DNA of 64,000 nt from Artemisia argyi (GCA_030686995.1 CM060709.1:14096872-14160871); one strand, 5' to 3'; positions 1 to 12,503 are shown, numbered from the stretch's first letter. Numbers and translations are program-made. The notes: generated from the letters alone by a model not told the origin.

Positions 1-520
1 ATACCCTCCGGATCCGTATCAGATAAAATGTACTCAAATGTGTTCAGACAACACGGGCCAATATCCGATGGGTTGCGAATGTCCGTATGATCACAACCCT
101 CCGGATATCCCAAACCCTTCGGATAAGCTAACAAGTACCTAGACCAAAGTACAAACAAGTACGCCAAAGTATATGATAATGGAGTTTAAACTAGCGAACA
201 TTATGGGTTAAGTACGAAACAGCCTGGCACCCCATGTAGAGAGTCTATAAATAGAGAGGAAATCTTCATTTAAGGTTAACTAATTCTCCCCTACTCTCTA
301 GTGTTATTCATACTTTCTCTCACTAAGAACATATACTTACTCTCACGCCGGAGGTTGGTCCTGGGATACATTCCCGGGGCGAGTCTAACGGACGTATTTG
401 TTTTGCAGATATCCGAAGCAACATATTATAAGCTGGGACCACATTGGATCCGTAGGACCTATTCTAGTCCGAAGGATTCATTTCGCTTGTTTGAAGTAGA
501 AACAAACTTTTACCTCAACA
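1..520 (+). mobile_element. Tat-type Ty3/gypsy LTR, 3' portion (cut by window edge)
   Basis: The segment ends in a CA terminus at 520 (last bases TACCTCAACA). A TATA box (TATAAATA) lies at 246-253. The block at about 337-366, around TCTCACGCCGGAG, recurs in a second Tat-type LTR at about 42468-42500. The interior of the element would lie left of the window, or this is a solo LTR. The base after 520 begins the same sequence (CTACACCTGC) that begins the second ABCB fragment at 3322, so the LTR sits inside duplicated host DNA. The open frame at 301-573 has no retroelement domain and starts at a GTG; I regard it as chance. Confidence 0.7.
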
Positions 521-1060
521 CTACACCTGCTAACCACGCCTTTTTCCTACCCTGGCGCCTTGGCCCATCTTGAACCTTGTCAAAAATCTGTAACACAATA
601 CCCAAACTATCAAACGATGTCGCAATACTATGGTTATATGCTGCCTCAACCGCGATTTGAGTACTTTGGTTTTGATACTTTATAAAGTTAGCTGACATTG
701 TGGACCACAACACTTTTCGCATGTAGAAACAAAATATCGTTAGTGGTTGAACCGCAATCATAACAAGTGCAAGCTTCCAAGCTACAACTAAGCCCATAAC
801 CTTTAAAACAACTGAAGCTGTTTGGATTAGCACTGACATCCTGTCGTGCCGGTTGAATGAGCTAAACTGGTTTTGAAGTTTCACTAATCGAGCATAATGA
901 CCAGTGCTGCTATTGACTATATCGGTGTGGGACCCTTGCTCGATTACACTACCTTTGCTTATAACAGCAACCGTGTCTGCATTTCGTATCATTGCTAGCT
1001 TGTGTACAACCACCTCTTTCAACCTTATATTGGCTTATTTGTTTTTAAATCCTTTCACTG
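521..1060 (-). pseudogene. ABCB-type ABC transporter fragment, copy 1
   Basis: Translating the minus strand from about 1022 gives the end of the first nucleotide-binding domain of an MDR/ABCB exporter: the H-loop region (VVHKLAMIRNAD; usual form has AHKLATIRNAD), then the strand with VISKGSVIEQGSH. This runs directly into the second membrane domain (DRMSVLIQT, then VVAWKLALVMIAVQPLTI and AWLAG). In full-length ABCB proteins these parts are separated by a linker and the first helices of TMD2, so a large internal piece is missing. Walker A, Q-loop, signature, and the whole second NBD are absent. ABCB proteins are ATP-driven plasma-membrane exporters of about 1,250 residues; this 170-codon remnant cannot work. 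The join is shared with copy 2, so the deletion came before the duplication. Confidence 0.8.
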
Positions 1061-2180
1061 ATATTTGTTGTTTGTCATTATTTAGTTTTGACTTCTACTT
1101 ATAAAAATGGAATTGTACAACTCTTTTTGTAATACACACAATAAAACTATACAAGTAGGATTCACAACATAAAAAACACGAACATTGTTGCGATGCTTAC
1201 CAAAGATTCTTAGATTACTTAAATGTTGTGACATGATAATGTTGGAACTTATGAACTTATTTAATATACCTGTATCTTGCAAATTTCCCACATCGGTTAA
1301 CAAATAAATAATTACGATTTTCTGAAAGCTTGCTTTTTATCAGGAAATCGGTTAACAAACGAAGATTGAATGTATGAATATAAGGAGAATGAATTTTTAG
1401 CAGGAAATCGTTTTTTTTAAGCGATAAAAACGAAGAATGAATGTATGAATGTATTCCAAGGAGAATGAATGCTTTCTTTAATATTTTCTAGCATGAAATC
1501 CTTAAAAAGAAAGAATGAATGTCTCTAGGTGATCTGAGCTAGAGCATGCAATTAATCTGTTATGAGCTTGAGCTCGAGCTTTGCACAATAATGATCCTTT
1601 GAAATGTTTGAGAAACGTCGGAAACGAGTCTTAAAATTAGTCAGGTACCCGCGCTTTGTGACGACGGGTACATGTGTAATTAAATATTTCAGCGATAAAC
1701 AATAATCAAAGGTCGTGAAAAAGTGACACACGTCTATGATTAATTGTTTACCTAAAATTATTTGTTTTAAAATTTTAAGGAGGACAAAATTTGATGTAAA
1801 TAGTATAAATACTTTAAGCCAATATATACATGTTACATTGATATATATGTTAGTATATAGTTATCATGAGAATTTATGTTACTTTGACTAAAAATATATA
1901 ATCTTACTTAAGATTCAATGATCTCTAGAATGGTAGTAGAAAAGTTCATGATCCATATGTGCGTGATTTAACTATACGGATTCATAATTTGTAATTATAT
2001 TGACAAAAATTTAACATAACTACAAGGAGAAATGAATCTGTAGGAAGGTTAATCTATTGTTGAATTAAAAATAAATAAATAAATAAATAAAAATAAAAAA
2101 AAGCTAGATATAAGTTGAACAGAAAATATGGCGGACGCCATGCGTGCTTCTTCAAATTCGTGTTTTGTAGGTTTACGTTC

Positions 2181-2229
2181 TATAGACCCGACATCGTGGT
2201 GTAAGTAGAAGACCAGTGTCGGGTCTATA
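2181..2229. repeat. Perfect 13-bp inverted repeat (stem-loop)
   Basis: TATAGACCCGACA at 2181-2193 is exactly complementary to TGTCGGGTCTATA at 2217-2229, with a 23-base loop. It lies in gene-free DNA of the host unit, and I saw no matching hairpin in copy 2. Confidence 0.6.
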
Positions 2230-2300
2230 AGTATGACAAGTTGGGGTCTCGCGGGTGTGGGTAGAATTTTGCTTCAAGTATTACGAGTTGGGGTCTTGCC

Positions 2301-2480
2301 ATAGACGGAGACAGTGGGGGAGCCAGGGGGTGCTCGGCCCCCTCCAATACGCCAAATTGTTTTGCTATTTACCTTATAAAATTTAACCATAGGACTTAAC
2401 CATAGGCAAATGACCCCCCTAACCTTTGAGAAAAAAATTTCGGCCCCCCTTATTCCTAATTTCTGGCTCCGTCCGTCTTG
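2301..2480. repeat. Possible small MITE-like repeat
   Basis: The left edge reads GACGGAG...GAGCCAGGGGG and the right edge, read on the minus strand, GACGGACGGAGCCAG, giving imperfect terminal inverted repeats. The inside is a pair of C-rich and G-rich tracts. It looks like a dispersed short repeat of plant intergenic DNA; the family is not identified, and the short direct repeat TTGC at its edges is weak evidence for a target duplication. Confidence 0.3.
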
Positions 2481-3321
2481 CGGTCTTTTACCAACATAAC
2501 ACCACGGGACAACCTCTAGTTCCGTCACTACTTAACTCTTTGTAATCTACTTCACAATCATAAAATTCTTAATGGCTTCTAAGACCATCATCATCTCCTT
2601 CTTCATTCTTTTCACATCCACCACCTTCATCTAGTGTCAACAAATAAAAAAGAACTCGGTATCATTTAAATTTGGTTTATTAAGCCTAATCAATAACATC
2701 ATAATTTATACTTACAAATCAATACGGGAAGCTTAATAATGGTTCTTGTGGTTAAACAAAAACAATACAACTGACTAATACAAGTTACAAATTAATTATA
2801 AAAACCGAACTGTACAAGTAGGATTCACATATTAACACTTTTAATTTGATGTCTAAAAATGCACTTTTTATATGTTTGATTACAAGAGATTACTTCATAA
2901 CACAAACATTGTTGTGATGCTTACCAAGATTCTTAATTAAAAATTTCTTAAATGTTACAACATCATAAGGTTGGAACTTATAACTTATTTAACATATGGT
3001 ATTTTGCAAATTTCCCATATCTTTTGGTGACCAAAATAAAAGTAGGTATATCAACACAAGTAATTTTAAATTATTAAGAAAAGTTGTTTATATTTTTAAA
3101 AAGTGTATTTACGTTTAAAAATATGTTCAAATTTTCTTTTTAGTTAAAAATATTCTTTTCGATATATTATTACTTTAAATTTGTCATAAGCTGAGTCCGG
3201 CATTTAGAATTTGTCATGAGCTGAGCGTGAGCTTAGCATAATAGTGATCCTTGAATCAGTTAAACTTAACTAAGCTTTGTCAACTTTTTGTTAAACGTCA
3301 GCCCTTGAGCTGAACCAATCC

Positions 3322-3870
3322 CTACACCTGCTAACCACGCCTTTTTCCTACCTTGACACCTTGGCCCATCTTGAGCCTTGTCGAAAATCTGCAACACGAT
3401 ACCCAAACTACCAAACGATGTCACAATACTATGGTTATAGACTGCCTCAACTGCGATTTTTGAGTACTTTGGTTTTCATACTTTATGAAGTTAGTTGATA
3501 TTGTGGACACAACACTTTTCTCATGTAGAAACAAAATATTCTTAGTGGTTGAACCGCAATCATAACGCTTCCAAGCTACAACTTAGCCCATAACCATAGC
3601 GATTAAAACAACTGAAGCTGTTTGGATTAGCACTGACATCCTGTCGTGCTCGTTGAATGAGCTAAACTGATTTTGAATTTTCACTAATCGAGCATAGTGA
3701 CCAGTGCTGCTATTGACTAGATCGGTGTGGGACCCTTGCTCGATTACACTACCTTTGCTTATAACAGCAACCGTGTCTGCATTTCGTATTGTTGCTAGCT
3801 TGTGTGCAACCACCTCTTTCAAACTTATATTGGCTTATTTGTTTTTAAATCCTTTTATAGGTATAAAAAA
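3322..3870 (-). pseudogene. ABCB-type ABC transporter fragment, copy 2
   Basis: This is a second copy of the fragment at 521-1060. The minus-strand frame from about 3822 reads VAHKLATIRNADTVAV, then EQGSHTDLVN, and then the same abrupt join to DRMSVLIQTASVV. Copy 2 keeps a more standard H-loop region (AHKLATIRNAD) but has lost bases around 3560-3590, which shifts the frame after AMVMG, so the membrane-domain part cannot be read through. It belongs to the ABCB (MDR-like) half-domain arrangement and is a non-functional remnant. Confidence 0.8.
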
Positions 3871-4099
3871 CCCTTTACCCAAAAAAAAGTTGACTTCTAC
3901 TTATAAAGATGGAACTTTACAACTCTTTTTGGTAATACACGCAATAAAGCTCAACTATGAATTTAATTAATATATCTGTATCTTGCAAATTTCCCACATC
4001 GGTTTGTGACTGGAATAAAAGTTGGTATATAATCAAAAGTATCTTGATTTTTCGCCAAATTGTACCTTTTCCCATCTTAAAATATGTATGTTTAAGATG

Positions 4100-4440
4100 T
4101 GGGAGAGGCTTTTTTTTTTAAGAATGAATGTATAAAAAGGCTTGAAAACGAAGAAAGAATGTTTTATTTAATACTCTTAGAGATAATTACATTCGTGAAT
4201 GAATGTTTTCCATAATACTTTTTAGAAATAATTACATTCGTGATTAAGATTTGTTTTTAGACCTTTTTAGTATAAAATCGTTAAAAACGAAGAATGAATG
4301 TAATATAATGCTTGAATAAAAAGAATGAATGTTTTCTTTAATACGTTTTTGCATGAAATCGTTAAAAACGAAGAATGAATGTATTAGATGGCTTGAAAAT
4401 GAAGCATGAATGTTTTCTTTAATATCATAAGGCTTGAAAC
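4100..4440. repeat. Degenerate ~81-bp tandem repeat
   Basis: The motif CGTTAAAAACGAAGAATGAATG followed by a T-rich part recurs with a spacing near 81 bases; a minus-strand translation shows a 27-residue period (KENIHSFYSS..., HSFFVFNDF). Shorter runs are at 1340-1530 and 50044-50110 in the other unit copies. Confidence 0.5.
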
Positions 4441-5259
4441 CGGTCATTACGTACGCAATCTCAGCCCTAGCATGTAAAATGTGTTATGAGCTTGAGCTCG
4501 AGCGTTGCCCAATAATGACCCTTTGAAATGTTTAAGAAATGTGGGAAATGAGTCTTAAAAACAAACTAGCCAGGTAGTTGCACGTAGCGGCGGTGTGTAC
4601 ACATGTAATTAAAATTTCTAGCGATAAACAATTAATAAAAGCTCATGAAAAAATACACGCGTCTATGATTAATTGTTTACCTAATAATTTTTGTTGAAAA
4701 ATTTTAAGGAGCACAAAATTTGACGTAAATAGTACAAATACTTTAAGCCAATATATAGATGTTACATTGATAATAAAAATATATGTTATGGTCATAAAAA
4801 GAATTTATGTTAATTTTATTAAAGATATGAAAGTTACAATATGAAAATTCAGATTATTATCATTTATTTTATGCAATATTCAGTGATCTCCAAAAAGGTA
4901 GAAAAGTTCATAATTTGTACTTATATTGACAGAAATTTGACATAACACGTACAAGGATAAAGGAATCTGTGGAAGGGTTAATTTATTATAAAACGCTACA
5001 GATAAAGGCATACATAACATTACTATTGTTGAATCTAAAAAAAATAAAAATTAAAAAATGCATTGTTTGTCCCTAAGGTTAAGTTGTACCAAAATGGCTT
5101 GGTTAGTCTCAATTTCGAAATAATTACACCGGACATTCCAGCGTCTCCATATTGTGTCACCGCTAGTCCCTTTGACCAACGTCTCTTATTCAATGCATGT
5201 TATACCCCTCACATGCCTTTCATGTGAGGGCAAAATCGTCTATTCAAAATTCCAAGAAG

Positions 5260-5337
5260 CATAATAATAATAATAATAATAATAATAATATGAGTTTCTA
5301 ATAAAGTGATGTTTGATGATAATAATAATAATAATAA
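5260..5337. repeat. (AAT)n microsatellites
   Basis: Two pure runs of AAT/ATA lie at about 5260-5290 and 5317-5337, separated by 26 bases. Confidence 0.9.
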
Positions 5338-5690
5338 ATCAACTCGATGATTATGCGATTACAAGCACATTTCTGTGATGCTTACCAAGATTCTTAACAA
5401 TTACTTACATCATAAAGTTGCAAATTTCCCACATCGGTGGGTGACTGAAACGAAAGTGAGTATAGCAACCTAAGTACATTAAATATGTCAAGTCTTTTGG
5501 AATTAGCACATATAAAGAATTAATTCTAAATGTTTAATAAGAATTAATTTCGTAAGTATTGATCTTAAATATCTTCTAACTTTAAAAAGTTTTAAATTTT
5601 AAAGGGCTCGAAACTTGTCACGACACTCTGTTTATCGCCAGGTTTCACGACACTCTGTTTATCCTCAAGTTGGTAAAGTAAGTTAATTCT

Positions 5691-7341
5691 CCATTCAATC
5701 CAAAAAAATATTTACTACCTTATAATGTATTTCTACAAAAAGAAAGTTACCACCTTATAATGTATTTTCACGAATACTGGTGAACATTCGTTCGGTTTGA
5801 TCATTTTCATAGAAAGATGGATCGACAATTCGTCCTTCATGAATGTTTCTATTTTCAATAGGACGATAGAAACATGCAACTAAAGTAGACATGCCGGGAG
5901 TAGAAGAGACATTTGGAATGTATTGTTTGGTTTTGGAGACATCACCAACCGTGGTCTTAGGCATTTTCACTTAAACAATATAACAACAAAACTAGAATTA
6001 ATATAAAAACAACTATCATGCATATGTTATATATATGTATATATAATTATATGCAATATATGTGGAACGAAATTCTACTTCGACACAAAAAAAATATTCA
6101 ATGAAGTAGTTTCATAATGTTCCTTTTATTTTAATTTTAAACTCGTTTAGAATATATAATATCAAAGAGTATGATATCATAATTCATTTCGAAATAAGGC
6201 TAGATATATATTAGATTATATATCTTCCATTTCGTAAGAGTTTGACACAACATAAGCTTGTTTAAAAGATTAAAATGCGAATTTTAGTTTTCAAAAATAT
6301 CATTTTCGAGATAAACCAAACGCTCCCTTAACTAGATAAAAACATCCTAAAACATCAATATATATATATTGATTATATATCTTGATGACGTCTATTGATT
6401 TTAGTAGTATTAACAAGTTTTATGAACAAGTTTTAAGTTTCAAATAACTACATATAGTTATAGTTTGTTCATGAACCAAACGCCCATGTTGTCTTCATGA
6501 ACCATTTTATAACAAATTGAAAAGTATGTTTTGATTGTTTAGGACGTTAAAACAATGTAATGTAGTAAGTTTTAAGTAGTTTTTGAGAGTTATAACAACA
6601 ATGTGCCTCTTGAAAAATAAAATTCAACAAGGGTTTATGGGCGATTAATGATTTTGACAAAATGATATGTTATACTAAATTTGAGTTGCAATACATTATC
6701 CTAATCCTATGGGGAGCATTTGGTAGTTCAATTTTTAGCTTCTATTACACTTAAATTCGAATTAAAATAAATTTTAATAAAATGCATAATTATTGATTAG
6801 ACACCAAATCGAATGAAATGTGATGAAATGCATATTGGAAAACTTACAAAAGATGTTGCTATATGTTTGCCCTTTGCGAAACAACCCCGGATTGGTGATA
6901 TGGTGGAGGATTTTGATGGTTTTGGGTGTTTTGGTTCGTACACAGAAGCAATGGGGAAGAGATGAATGAGCAAATGGAGTGTTTGGGAATGGAAATAAGG
7001 TGGAAAACGTATTTGGAAGTGTCAGATGGCCGATCCCCTTAAACATTAAGGGGACAGCCCTCGATAACAAGCCGGTCCCCTTAATTATTAAGGGGGCCGC
7101 CTTTGAAATTTTCAAAATTTCGCGGAATTAGTTTCTGGAACAAAAATATTTATACGTATATAATTAGATTTATAATATATCAAAAATACATAAAAGTTTA
7201 TTGGCACGATGATAAAATTTTTAACAATTTTTAATTACCGTTTCGATAATTAAAATGTACCTTTACCAATTTTGGATAAAATGATCAAAGTGTTAAGTTG
7301 ATGAAGGGTTTGAGGTGTGTTCGGGAATATGTGAATAAGTG

Positions 7342-7373
<32 letters not shown>

Positions 7374-7630
7374 AGTATAAATGTGAGTGAAAGATGGGTT
7401 GATGGGTGAGGTTTGAAAGATAGTAGCGGAGATAGGATATAGTCGGCGGGAGGAGTTTGTTTCATTCATAGTGTTCACGTGCGAAGGCGTACTTGCATGA
7501 TAAAAGTCCACTTGACTCATATCCCTTCATCATCATGAGTATCCTAAAAGAGGACTTACTAGAATAACGCGAGGGGGGGAGGAAAGGGTTCGGTAAAGAA
7601 CGATTTCCTGGAGTTCTAGAAAGTCAACTA
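5691..7630. other. AT-rich host DNA without a recognisable gene
   Basis: I find no reading frame with a recognisable domain. A 71-codon minus-strand frame at 5755-5970 and a 113-codon one at 6774-7115 have no family I know. The block 6310-6730 is edged by ACCAAA(C/T)GCTCCC in opposite orientations, which may mark an old MITE. A TA run lies at 7337-7376. Confidence 0.5.
7021..7103. repeat. Pair of CCCCTTAA hairpins
   Basis: Two stem-loops with arms CCCCTTAA/TTAAGGGG and three-base loops lie at 7035-7053 and 7077-7095. The same hairpins occur in the SIRE LTR at about 20783-20821, and the DNA after them is faintly similar in both places (AGTTTCTGGAACAAAA against AGTTTTTCTGGATAAAA). This may be an old, diverged piece of a related LTR. 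Confidence 0.45.
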
Positions 7631-7656
7631 ATGACGTATCTAGGTTATGTGCAAGC

Positions 7657-7659
<3 letters not shown>

Positions 7660-7716
<57 letters not shown>
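7660..7716. repeat. (AT)n microsatellite
   Basis: Uninterrupted AT dinucleotides, followed by AT-rich DNA to about 7757. Confidence 0.95.
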
Positions 7717-7719
<3 letters not shown>

Positions 7720-7973
7720 ATATATTAAGTATAAGAGTATATATATATATATAAGTATGTATATGATTGAACAAATAGAGAGAAAAAGGCAAGCAATATC
7801 TATGCAAACAATGTAATCAACTAAAGCATATTTATCTAAGCATGACAATGAGTTATGAAAAAATGGCGTACCCGGTGGTCTTCAGAAAATCTTCAAAATC
7901 ATCAAGATGATATATAGACTTTGAAAAAGTCTATGTTGAGAGAAACTTCAAGATTGCCTCAAGGAATGTTCAT

Positions 7974-8057
7974 CTAGCCATTCGATCCCCATTGTCTCTT
8001 TGGTCCAAAGTTGTTTGGTCCAAACATGTTTAACATTTGACTAGGATGCATGAAAGG
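7974..8057 (-). pseudogene. SIRE gag, C-terminal end (left of LARD1)
   Basis: On the minus strand this continues the Asn/Gln/Tyr-rich tail of gag that is cut by LARD1 at 18201. It encodes a Met/Phe/Gly/Pro-rich stretch (MLNMFGPNNFGPKRQWGSNG) and stops at TAG (7974-7976). The five bases AAAGG at 8053-8057 are repeated at 18201-18205 as target-site duplication. SIRE elements are known to have a stop between gag and pol, so this stop may be natural, but nothing resembling pol follows. Confidence 0.65.
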
Positions 8058-11000
8058 TGTAACACCCCCAAAATCATCACGTCAGCGGAAGACTTAAAAT
8101 GTCAGCGGAAGACTTTTTGGGTGTTACTTCGAGGATCTTTGTCACAATCATAGAAAACGACACAAAAGTGACGCTTTAAAGTTTAATTCATTCAAAATAC
8201 CAAATATTCGAGACATCAAGATGTTTCATAATTTAAACAACAAGTTTATTTGAAATATGTCAAAATGTTTATTTAAGCCCATGCCGGGTTACAAGCCCAC
8301 TCCGTGCCTTCAAGTTCCTTCTTGTATAGTTACCTGAGATAAACACATGCTAAAAGTGTCAACACAAAGGTTGGTGAGTTCATAGAGTTTATAGTTTAAA
8401 TCGTTAATTAGAAAATGAGTGATTTCCTTATCAATTCAAAAATAGTTCGTTGGGTTGCCCTTCACCGGGTCAACACCAAAATAGTAGTTCGTTTGTCCTA
8501 ACTGGGACAACACCAAAATATTAGTTTGTTTGACCTAACCGGGTCAACACCAAAATAGTAGTTCGTTTGCCAATTATTAATAATTTTTCCTGCTATATAG
8601 TGAGCACAATCTCATAGTTTAATAAAACAGTAGGCTATAGCATTGTACGCCCTTAACATCAATCATTGTAGTGCTACATTATTACCGTCCTATTGCCCTA
8701 AGCTAATGACACTCAACGATTAACAGACATCAAAATTATCCATAATATTGATGTAAAACAATGGCCCACAAGATAGGTATTTACCAGTAACCTATGAGAT
8801 CAAATAAAGTGCATTTGGTGGCTTTCCGCTAGTGACCAAATGGGGATTGTCAATCCCTAATAGATCTATTCACAATTATTTACGTTCACCCTGCAAGTGA
8901 TTAAGGCGCATGATCGAGGGACTTTTGGTAATAGGTACTTAGGCAATAGAGATCAAATATAGCATATCGTTGAAAAATCACTTGTAATCATGTCTATAGC
9001 AGGTATTTCCTTATGAGATATAAAAGTGTGTAAACCAGTAAAGTTTATATAAAATACAATCATGTATTTAGTTAATGAATACTTGTAAAAGTAAAAATAG
9101 TAGTTAAGCATGTATCTCCCCCAAAAACGTTTATAAACCATTATAAAATAAGTAAGAGTAGGGGCTATGACTCACCTTAGTAGTACGGTAGACAGAGTAT
9201 AAGTAATGTCAGAAGTGAAAATAGAATTGACTTCAAGAGATAACCTGAATGATATGGAAGTCCGAGATAAGTTTGACTTATCGAGAATCGTGATTTGAAT
9301 AGTGTTTGATGACAGAATGATTTTTGGCAGAGGTGGCTTGCGTGGCGAAACGCTTAATAGTTCAAGAGCAAGTTATATACAATATAACTTGTCTTTATGT
9401 ATAAGTATCGTTTAAAGTTTATATATTCCTTGTTATAAATAAATGATATGTATCAAAAGTTGATAAATGATAAATTATAGTAATTGCAAGATTACGCCTG
9501 GTTAAGTGAACCGATGAGTTTTATTGTATGAATAATCATTTCTTAACGTGTGTTCAAGTTATCCGATAATTACGTCAAGTTATATGTTTTATAATTCAAG
9601 TTATCTAGAAACATTATAGTCGTAAAATGTTAACTTGTCAAATCGTAATTAATTTTCTATGTAAACCCTTAAGTTATACTAAGGTGACTCTTTTAATGCC
9701 AAAATGCTTCTCGTACTTAGTCCAAAATAAATATGTTTACAAACTTACAAAAGTCTTTAAGAAAATGATATATGTTTCTAATTTTAAGGGTTGAGAGCGT
9801 TAAATATTTATAATAGTTTTTAAACTTATAAAAGTCTTTTAGGAAAATAGTAAGGGTGCAAAGTAGAGGGGTTGAAACTGCCAAAAGGTGATAGTTGATA
9901 AAATAACAAAAATAGCAAAAACTGCTATAGGATAGTTTCGAACCAAGGACCTCTTGATCACAGCCAAACGCCCCAACCAACTAAGCCGAAGGCTTTTTGA
10001 TGTTAGATCTCATTGTTTAATGTGTTTATGGCATTTTTCTATTGTGTTATATTTGTTATATACTTCTCAGTTTCCAACCGTGCATGAGTATGCATTGTGT
10101 AACTATATTTGGTGCTTATTTAGAAAATATGTTAAAGAACTTTAATAGGGGTGTTTAGTCTTGTGGCTCGTGACCAGGAAAAGATCCAAATAAATACGGG
10201 ATGCTTAGATGTTTTGACAAGGTTAGGGGGCATTATGATGTGCCTTGGTTGGTGGTTAAAAGGGCTTAATATCTCAGCTTAAAGCTCGAAGTTCGTAAGT
10301 TAAAACTTGGTCCTAAGTGAGGCGTGTGGGCTGTTTTGTGTCAAAACAGAAAGTACCAGATATTGTTCTAGATTTTGTAAAGACTTAATACTTGTTTATA
10401 AAACATGTTAGTTGATTGCTTAGCTCATTCAAAGGTCTCATTAAGTAGCTTTTAGCTTGAACTAATTTAACAATTCAGGAGGGTGTTTGTTTGTTCACGC
10501 TGTAACAGAAAGAAAACAACATAGAATAGTTCTGAAATAAAGATTTAGTATTCCATTCCTTTCACCTTTAATCATGTTTACTAACTTGATTAGTGACTTT
10601 TATGATGTGTGTATAATTTGTGAAGCAAGCCACAAGTTTATAGAGGGTGTTTTTATTTTAACGATTGCATGTAAATTTCAAGAATATACGTTTTAGTAAA
10701 ACTTTTAACGTCATGAAATAAGTATCAAATGAGATGTGTTCGAGTTTAAAAACATAAGAGCCATATTTGGGTCGATCGACTAACAAACTAGTAAGTATAT
10801 GCTTATTTTCTTCAAACTTATATGTATTTAAGCAAGTTTAAATTGTCACCACACAAGCCTTAAACACCCTTTCGTCCTCTGCATGCATGGAAGTAACAGA
10901 AAGGAGGTAAAATGGAATGAGTTTAGGAAACTTACAACACCAGAGATGGTGGTGAGGACCTCACGTTATGGACAGAGAGTTGGAAGGGGAGGGGTGTGGC

Positions 11001-12350
11001 TCGTTAAAGGGATCCATCACGAACTGAGTTCATCTCCAAGTTGACTTGAATAACGCTTGGAACATAGGGAAACTTTAGCCAACCACTTGACTCAGCAGCT
11101 AGTAAGATACTTAGATTATTTTGAGATGTGAGAAGTTTGTGTGTTTGTATGTTTTGTGAAGATGTCGAACTGCATGCAACCTTATATACTCAAGATGGAG
11201 CGAGATAAGTGGCAGAATGAAAGAGATGTTAAGAGACGTGGGAGTTCTTGGATTGGGGAACATTGGAGGTGGCTTGTGAATGTTCATCAGATGAACAAGT
11301 GTCGAGTGAGTTCATAAATCTTTAGAAGGCATCTCATTTGATTGGGAAGCAAGGGAGGCCGGTAGAAAATTTGTGACACATGGTTTTCTTAGGTACACTT
11401 GGGGCAGTAACGAGTGAGGGAGGTGGTTCTCTTGCTTTTGCCTAGTCGATCAAAAGAAAGGAACAAGAAAGAAAAGTGGCTTAGTTTTGTGTAAGAGTAT
11501 CACATGAATCTTGTTGTTACCAGTAATATCAAGAGTTGATTTAGTTTTGTAGTTTAGCTAGAAAAGGAAAAAAATAGAGTAGCTATGTAAGAAATAACAT
11601 GGTGGCCTGCTGTTGTCTATGTTTCTTGGGGTGTTCGATGCAATGGGTGGATAAAAGGGGAATGTTAGTTCTTGCTTTTGATCATAGTACCTGTAGGTTT
11701 AGTTTAGATATTAAATGTAGAATAGACTTCGTGTAGTAAACTAGGAAAAATATTATGGGGTTGTGACTGTTATAGTGATAGGAAACAAAGAAAAAGAAAA
11801 ATATGAGTATGGAGGTGGAGTTTGAACTAAGCACATTACTAGGCAAAATGTGATTTTTGAGCTAAGCTTGGTCGAATATTAAGCCATTAAATGATCGAAT
11901 AAATGATGGTGAGTTGTCACACTTGATTCTTAGTAGTGAGCTTAGACAAGTCGTGTAATAAAATAGATATGTCGTGTGTCAAGTTTGGAAATAAATGAGC
12001 TAAAGGAAACATGCCTCGCGACTTGTAAAAACAACATAACTAGGGGTGCGTTGAGTCTTAAGTGACAATATATAAAAAAAAATGTTTGTTAGCCGTAGAA
12101 AACAAGGCCATAATAGAAAAGAAATGGGTTGGGTGTTGTTGCCTCGTTTGGAGTCATTTAGAATGGTTGCTAGTGAAAATCAATATGTGTACAAGTTATA
12201 TAATAACTTGTAGGTGGGTTTGCTTGCCAAGGTCGTGAATCAAGTTAAAACGTATTGGTTAGTCTTATTGTTGAATAAAACGAAAAATTTTATCCGTAAA
12301 AATGGTTATTAGATATTGTATTAATCATAGGAAAATTTCGGGATGTTATA
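8058..12350 (-). repeat. LARD1 3' LTR
   Basis: 4293 bases, matching 13930-18200 throughout. It carries a small extra duplication near 8090-8112 (GTCAGCGGAAGAC twice). A TATA-like box (GTATATAAGG, minus strand) is at 11180-11189, which would give a U3 of about 1.2 kb and a very long R-U5. Short open frames (8953-9141, 9717-9980, 9954-10145) occur in both LTRs only because the LTRs are copies; none resembles a known protein. Confidence 0.9.
9933..9990 (-). repeat. tRNA-like sequence inside LARD1 3' LTR
   Basis: Read on the minus strand it has an A-box-like part (GGCTTAGTTGGTTGGGGCG) and, some 35 bases on, a good B box (GGTTCGAAAC), the spacing of a tRNA-type RNA polymerase III promoter. No complete acceptor stem or CCA is seen, so it is a tRNA-derived remnant or SINE head rather than a tRNA gene. 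Confidence 0.5.
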
Positions 12351-12368
12351 TTACCTACCCGTTAAACG

Positions 12369-12387
12369 GAATCCCGTCACGGGATTC
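12369..12387 (-). other. Pre-PPT hairpin of LARD1
   Basis: Minus-strand arms GAATCCCG and CGGGATTC enclose a TGA loop (19 bases). It lies 18 bases before the 3' LTR edge; the 18 bases between contain the purine-rich GGGTAGGTAA expected to prime plus-strand synthesis. A hairpin of the same size, place and spacing is in LARD2 (38449-38467). Confidence 0.7.
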
Positions 12388-12503
12388 TAAGATAAGGTAG
12401 CTGTAAAGGTGAGTGGAAAGGGTAAACAAATAGTCAGTCCTAACGATCTAATCCCTGAGCGGTTTTAATTTTCCTTCCGAGCTTAACGTATCTACTACTA
12501 CAT

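Larger units (their letters stand above)
521..3321. repeat. Tandem duplicated host unit, copy 1
   Basis: The unit starts with CTACACCTGCTAACCACGCC at 521 and again at about 3322, a period of about 2.8 kb. After the ABCB fragment both copies contain similar noncoding DNA: a tract rich in AAGAATGAATG, a block with GAGCTTGAGCTCGAGC, and a block with CGTCTATGATTAATTGTTTACC (at about 1725 and 4667). Parts of the unit recur a third time at 50044-51100. Apart from the ABCB remnant I see no gene in 1061-3321. Confidence 0.65.
3322..5690. repeat. Tandem duplicated host unit, copy 2
   Basis: It repeats the unit of 521-3321 with many small differences and indels, so the duplication is old. It includes the ABCB remnant, the AAGAATGAATG tract, the GAGCTTGAGCTCGAGC block near 4490 and the noncoding tail. 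The stretch 5040-5230 looks like an independent dispersed repeat with TCCCTAAGGTTAAGTTGTACC-like wording. No gene is seen. Confidence 0.55.

Noticed and set aside
5755..5970. 71-codon minus-strand ORF
   Set aside because: No recognisable family, no promoter signal or neighbour context; may be a gene relic but I cannot support it.
6310..6730. Possible MITE with ACCAAA(C/T)GCTCCC ends
   Set aside because: Only 13 bases match, the flanks disagree, and no target duplication is visible.
8953..10145. Small ORFs repeated at 14805-15997
   Set aside because: They are duplicated only because they lie in the two LTRs of LARD1; one translates the tRNA-like segment.
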